Shown: piece after piece, positions 6,073 through 8,543 of the stretch
How positions within the stretch are numbered: the first letter of the stretch is position 1
Layout of the letters: each line of letters opens with the position of its first letter
Source: DATKCN01 sp035513175
GTDB lineage: Bacteria; Chloroflexota; Chloroflexia; Thermomicrobiales; CFX8
Length of the DNA stretch: 8,543 bases
NCBI GenBank assembly: GCA_035513175.1
Contig: DATKCN010000114.1
Location: forward strand, 1-8,543
Direction of reading: 5' to 3'
Translations under genes and position numbers: made by a program
The notes under the pieces: model-generated
Database searches by the model: none
Seen by the model: the letters and a program-made list of their open reading frames with translations, nothing else
What the model was told of the DNA's origin: nothing

Positions 6073-7374
6073 ATGGTGACGACGAAGCGACGGGTTATCT
6101 CACTCACGCTTGCTCCCCCGCCGAGGCTGCCGGAATTGGCGGCCATGGCGGCGGCCGAACCCGCGTGCCCGCTGTCGTTGGCCCCCGATCCGCTGCCGCG
6201 CCTCCACCCTGACGAGGCGCGCGCCCTGCTATCCCGCTACGATGTCGGACCCGTCGACGGCAACGGGCGGCTAGTGGTCGTAGCGATTAGCGGCGGCGTT
6301 GACTCAGCGGTGACGGCGCTGGTGTTGCGCGAGCGCGGCTACCAGGTCGTCGGCATGAACATGCGGCTCTACAACCCGCCGGACGACCGCGGCCACGTCA
6401 ATCCCTGCTGCTCGATCGAAGCGATGGAGGACGCTCGCGCATCCTGCCGGCGCATCGATATCCCGTTCTATGCGCTGAACATGGCCAGGGAGTTCGAGGA
6501 CACCGTCATCCACACTTTCGTCAGCGAATACGCCAGCGGGCGCACGCCGAACCCATGCCTGGAGTGCAACCGCCAGGTGAAGTTCAAGCATTTGATCAAC
6601 CGCGCGCGCATGTTGGGCGCGGAGCATCTGGCAACCGGGCACTATGCCCGCATCGAGCAGGACGCCGCCGGGGTCTACCACCTGTATCGCGCGCTCGACG
6701 AATCCAAGGACCAGTCGTACGTGCTGCACACCCTGTCGCAGGCGCAGCTCGCGTACCTGCTGTTCCCGCTGGGCAGGCTGCACAAGACGGAGGTGCGGGA
6801 GCTGGCGCGCGCCTTTGGCCTGTCGGTGGCCGACAAGGCGGAGAGCCAGGACATCTGCTTCGTCGGCAAGGGCAGCTACGCCGAATTCGTGCGTCGCCGC
6901 CGCCCCGAGCTGACGGAGCCGGGCCCGATCGTCGATGTGCGTGGCCGCCGCCTCGGAGAGCATCGAGGGCTGCTGCATTACACGGTCGGGCAGCGCAAAG
7001 GGCTGGGCATCGCCGGACCGGAGCCCCTGTTCGTCGTGCGGTTGGAGGCGGCGGAGAACCGGCTCGTCGTCGGCACGCGGGTGGATATGAGCTTCACGAG
7101 ACTCGACGCGTCCGGCGTGTCGTTGACGAGCGATGGCTGGCCAGCCGGCCGGTTCGACTGCTCGGTTGTCGTGCGCTATCGGGGCACGCCGCACGCCGCT
7201 ACAATCGAGCCGCTGGAGCCAGGCCGCGCACGCGTGCATTTCGCCGATCCACCGTTCGCCGTCGCTCCCGGCCAGGCCGTCGTCTTCTACAGTGGCGACG
7301 AGGTCCTCGGCGGGGGAACCATCACCGCCTCGTCCCAGAGCGACGGACCTGTCGCCACGGCGACTGCCGCATGA
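6073..7374 (+). CDS. mnmA: tRNA-specific 2-thiouridylase MnmA
   Basis: MnmA adenylates U34 of Lys, Glu and Gln tRNAs and inserts sulfur to give s2U34. Seen in the 433-residue product: PP-loop SGGVDS at 73-78, GRTPNPCLECNRQVKF with Cys162 and Cys165, ATGHY at 187-191, KDQSY near 212-216, and ESQDICFVG with Cys262. Cys165 and Cys262 align with E. coli Cys102 and Cys199; Cys162 sits where E. coli has Asp99. The central and C-terminal beta-barrel regions (to about 415) appear complete. About 70 residues precede the PP-loop, far more than the usual ten or so, and look low-complexity, so the true start may be later. AAGGA (6066-6070) is only two bases from ATG 6073 but five from GTG 6076, which may be the real start. 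ATG 6145 has no such site. Confidence 0.96.
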   Translation: MVTTKRRVISLTLAPPPRLPELAAMAAAEPACPLSLAPDPLPRLHPDEARALLSRYDVGPVDGNGRLVVVAISGGVDSAVTALVLRERGYQVVGMNMRLYNPPDDRGHVNPCCSIEAMEDARASCRRIDIPFYALNMAREFEDTVIHTFVSEYASGRTPNPCLECNRQVKFKHLINRARMLGAEHLATGHYARIEQDAAGVYHLYRALDESKDQSYVLHTLSQAQLAYLLFPLGRLHKTEVRELARAFGLSVADKAESQDICFVGKGSYAEFVRRRRPELTEPGPIVDVRGRRLGEHRGLLHYTVGQRKGLGIAGPEPLFVVRLEAAENRLVVGTRVDMSFTRLDASGVSLTSDGWPAGRFDCSVVVRYRGTPHAATIEPLEPGRARVHFADPPFAVAPGQAVVFYSGDEVLGGGTITASSQSDGPVATATAA

Positions 7375-7401
7375 GCGACGGGTGACGCGCGTGGAGGCCC
7401 G

Positions 7402-7698
7402 GTGCCGCCGTCGATACTACTGAGCCTTACGATCGCCACCTGCTACGGCTGCGCGTTCCACGTCGTCGCCGGGCGCAGGATCTGGCAATGGCCGCTGTTC
7501 TGGGTCGCGGCCGTCGCGGGCTTCTTCGCGGGCTACATGCTTGGCGTCGCGACCGGCCTGGAGGCGCTGCGCGTCGGCAGCGTGCCTGTGCTCGCGGCGT
7601 CGCTTGGCGCGGGCATTGCGTTGCTACTGGCGTGGTACTTCAGCGTCCCGTGGGCGAACGAGGGTGACGGGGGACGACGGTCAGCATCACGCGAGTAG
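7402..7698 (+). CDS. Small three-helix membrane protein of unknown function
   Basis: This encodes 98 residues with three hydrophobic segments at about 4-23 (ILLSLTIATCYGCAFHVVAG), 31-53 (PLFWVAAVAGFFAGYMLGV) and 63-82, then a charged tail. It starts with GTG; GGAGG (7393-7397) lies four bases upstream. It begins 27 bases after mnmA stops, so the two are probably co-transcribed. The GAFxxGxxLG-like second helix is similar to small proteins I associate with the same place in Chloroflexota genomes, but I know no function. There is no catalytic motif and no signal peptide distinct from the first helix. Confidence 0.78.
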   Translation: MPPSILLSLTIATCYGCAFHVVAGRRIWQWPLFWVAAVAGFFAGYMLGVATGLEALRVGSVPVLAASLGAGIALLLAWYFSVPWANEGDGGRRSASRE

Positions 7699-7730
7699 AC
7701 GATGGCACATATGGCGCTGGTTGACCGGGC

Positions 7731-7759
7731 GTGACCGCGAGGCGCGAGCGTGCGACAAT
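7731..7759 (+). promoter_or_regulatory. Candidate promoter for the last two membrane genes
   Basis: GTGACC (7731-7736), a 17-base spacer and GACAAT (7754-7759) make a plausible housekeeping promoter, with TGC directly before the -10 (extended -10). Its design resembles the mnmA candidate promoter. It would start an RNA about 80 bases before the ATG at 7846. A second GACAAT at 7819-7824 lacks a -35 and is too near the start codon. Confidence 0.4.
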
Positions 7760-7845
7760 CGTGGCGCGTCAGGTTCGGCCGGATCGTCGTGGTCCAGGTT
7801 CGCGCGCGGCGGTGGGGTGACAATTCGGGGTGGGAGGCAGACTGC

Positions 7846-8289
7846 ATGAAGAAGGCGCTATGGATCCTTGGTGGGCTGGTCGCGCTTGCCATTATCGTCG
7901 GCAGTCTTATCGGCCTGTACTACCTTGGCAGCTCCGAGCAATCCGATCTCGAGCGGTTGCGCGATGTGGTCATCGTCGTCTTCGGCATTTTCCTTGTGCT
8001 CGCCGCGCTGCTCACGGCCGCTTTGATCGGCGCGCTCGTCTGGCTCGTCCTCACCCTGCGTGGCAAGCTGGTCCCGCTCTTCGACGACAAGGTCAGCCCG
8101 CTGCTGGACACGCTCGGGGAGACCGCGAGCCGCGTCAAGGGCACAGCCGAGTTCATGTCGGAAGAGGTCGCCTCGCCGGTCATCTCGTTCTACGGGACGA
8201 TCGCCAAGGCGCGGGCAATGACGCGCGTGGTGACTGGCAAGGACCGCAAGTCCGGCCCGGGTCTCTTCACCCGTCTCCGAAAGCGCTGA
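7846..8289 (+). CDS. Two-helix membrane protein, YtxG/DUF948-like
   Basis: This encodes 147 residues. Two strong transmembrane helices (about 5-28 and 41-71) flank a short charged loop (SSEQSDLERLRD). A soluble part follows, with an amphipathic segment (76-125; LLDTLGETASRVKGTAEFM, then EEVASPVISFYGTIAKA) and a basic end. GGAGG (7833-7837) is eight bases before the ATG, which rules for this start over the longer frame from 7750. The gene is followed 39 bases later by a YtxH-like gene. A membrane-anchored amphipathic protein next to YtxH recalls the YtxG (DUF948)/YtxH pair of Firmicutes, a stress-linked envelope pair; this is inference from layout and composition, not a clear sequence match. 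Confidence 0.82.
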   Translation: MKKALWILGGLVALAIIVGSLIGLYYLGSSEQSDLERLRDVVIVVFGIFLVLAALLTAALIGALVWLVLTLRGKLVPLFDDKVSPLLDTLGETASRVKGTAEFMSEEVASPVISFYGTIAKARAMTRVVTGKDRKSGPGLFTRLRKR

Positions 8290-8297
8290 CAGCTGTC
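8288..8297. repeat. Short palindrome at the gene end
   Basis: GACAGCTGTC is a perfect ten-base palindrome that overlaps the stop codon of the two-helix protein gene. It has no T-run after it and lies before a co-oriented gene, so a terminator role is unlikely. Confidence 0.25.
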
Positions 8298-8328
8298 GAC
8301 TGCCGACCATGTTTGAGGAGGACGTCAG

Positions 8329-8514
8329 ATGCCGCTCATCCGTCGTCGCCGAAAACCTGAGGGACCGTTGACGGCCCTGCGCGACATCGACTGGGACACG
8401 CGCCTGCGCGACAGCAGCGGCGACACCTCGTCTCTTTCATTCTTCAGCGGGTTCGTTCTCGGCACGTGCGTCGGCGTCATCGTGGCGATCCTGCTGGCGC
8501 CGGAACGGGAGTAA
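8329..8514 (+). CDS. YtxH-like small membrane protein
   Basis: This encodes 61 residues. A basic N-terminus (MPLIRRRRKP) and a polar linker (11-36) lead to one helix with the glycine pattern of YtxH proteins, GFVLGTCVGVIVAILLAP (41-58). The protein stops at APERE, directly after the helix, so the usual YtxH tail (a G-K-E-x-R motif and a long coiled region) is missing; it is a minimal form. GAGGAGG (8315-8321) stands seven bases before the ATG, an excellent ribosome binding site. The spacing of 39 bases to the preceding membrane gene indicates one operon. YtxH-type proteins are poorly characterised envelope or stress proteins. Confidence 0.85.
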   Translation: MPLIRRRRKPEGPLTALRDIDWDTRLRDSSGDTSSLSFFSGFVLGTCVGVIVAILLAPERE

Positions 8515-8534
8515 CCCCTCCCCAACCCCTCCCC
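8513..8534. repeat. Tandem C-rich repeat at the window end
   Basis: AACCCCTCCCC occurs twice in direct tandem (8513-8523 and 8524-8534). The first copy overlaps the last two bases of the TAA stop codon of the YtxH-like gene. Similar C-rich wording occurs, on the other strand, around 2557-2576. This looks like the edge of an intergenic repeat that continues beyond the window. Confidence 0.55.
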
Positions 8535-8543
8535 GGCGCGGAG

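Noticed and set aside
4992..6212. 406-codon plus-strand open frame within the membrane protein gene and mnmA start
   Set aside because: It lies in another frame of the membrane protein gene; composition is Arg/Ala/Gly/Pro-rich with no hydrophobic or domain pattern.
7200..7205. TACAAT inside mnmA as a promoter for the downstream membrane genes
   Set aside because: It sits in coding sequence with no -35 partner; a chance match.

Overview
The window reads as ordinary chromosomal DNA of a high-GC bacterium. The best guess is a Chloroflexota (Thermomicrobia/Sphaerobacter-like) genome. That rests on the style of MnmA and the small membrane genes after it, and on intergenic repeats of the 'GTCATCCTGAGCG...CGCTCAGGATGAC' type; it is an inference from remembered patterns, not a database result. 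I see no rRNA, tRNA, CRISPR array, transposase, phage gene or recognisable defence island.

Left part. Bases 1-690 hold no gene I can support. They do hold a compact cluster of nested inverted repeats (473-611) and one extra repeat half-copy. Then comes a minus-strand block: a small GatC/AtzG-like protein (2329-2087) and, one base later, an amidase-signature hydrolase (2085-691), probably translationally coupled as two subunits of one enzyme. Further right on the minus strand are a NERD-domain (nuclease-related) protein with a coiled coil and acidic tail (3475-2597) and a SufR-like winged-helix regulator with a C-terminal cysteine set suited to an Fe-S cluster (4452-3778).

Right part. Diverging from the regulator is a plus-strand run. 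It starts with an unusual membrane protein (4705-5967): a Tic20/DUF4870-like membrane region, a long charged coiled coil with a SHOCT-like stretch, and a C-terminal domain that looks longin/roadblock-like. Next is mnmA (6073-7374), the tRNA U34 2-thiolation enzyme, with its own plausible promoter. Then come a three-helix small membrane protein (7402-7698), a two-helix membrane protein (7846-8289) and a 61-residue YtxH-like protein (8329-8514). The last two resemble a YtxG/YtxH pair.

Functional links. The amidase and its small partner are the clearest unit. MnmA appears to have three cysteines at the positions that hold a [4Fe-4S] cluster in some family members, and the nearby regulator is SufR-like; this shared Fe-S theme may be coincidence. 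The window shows no clear undescribed multi-gene system. The most unusual single items are the membrane/coiled-coil/longin-like protein, the orphan SufR-like regulator with its upstream palindromes, and the amidase with a non-standard nucleophile loop and a GatC-like partner.
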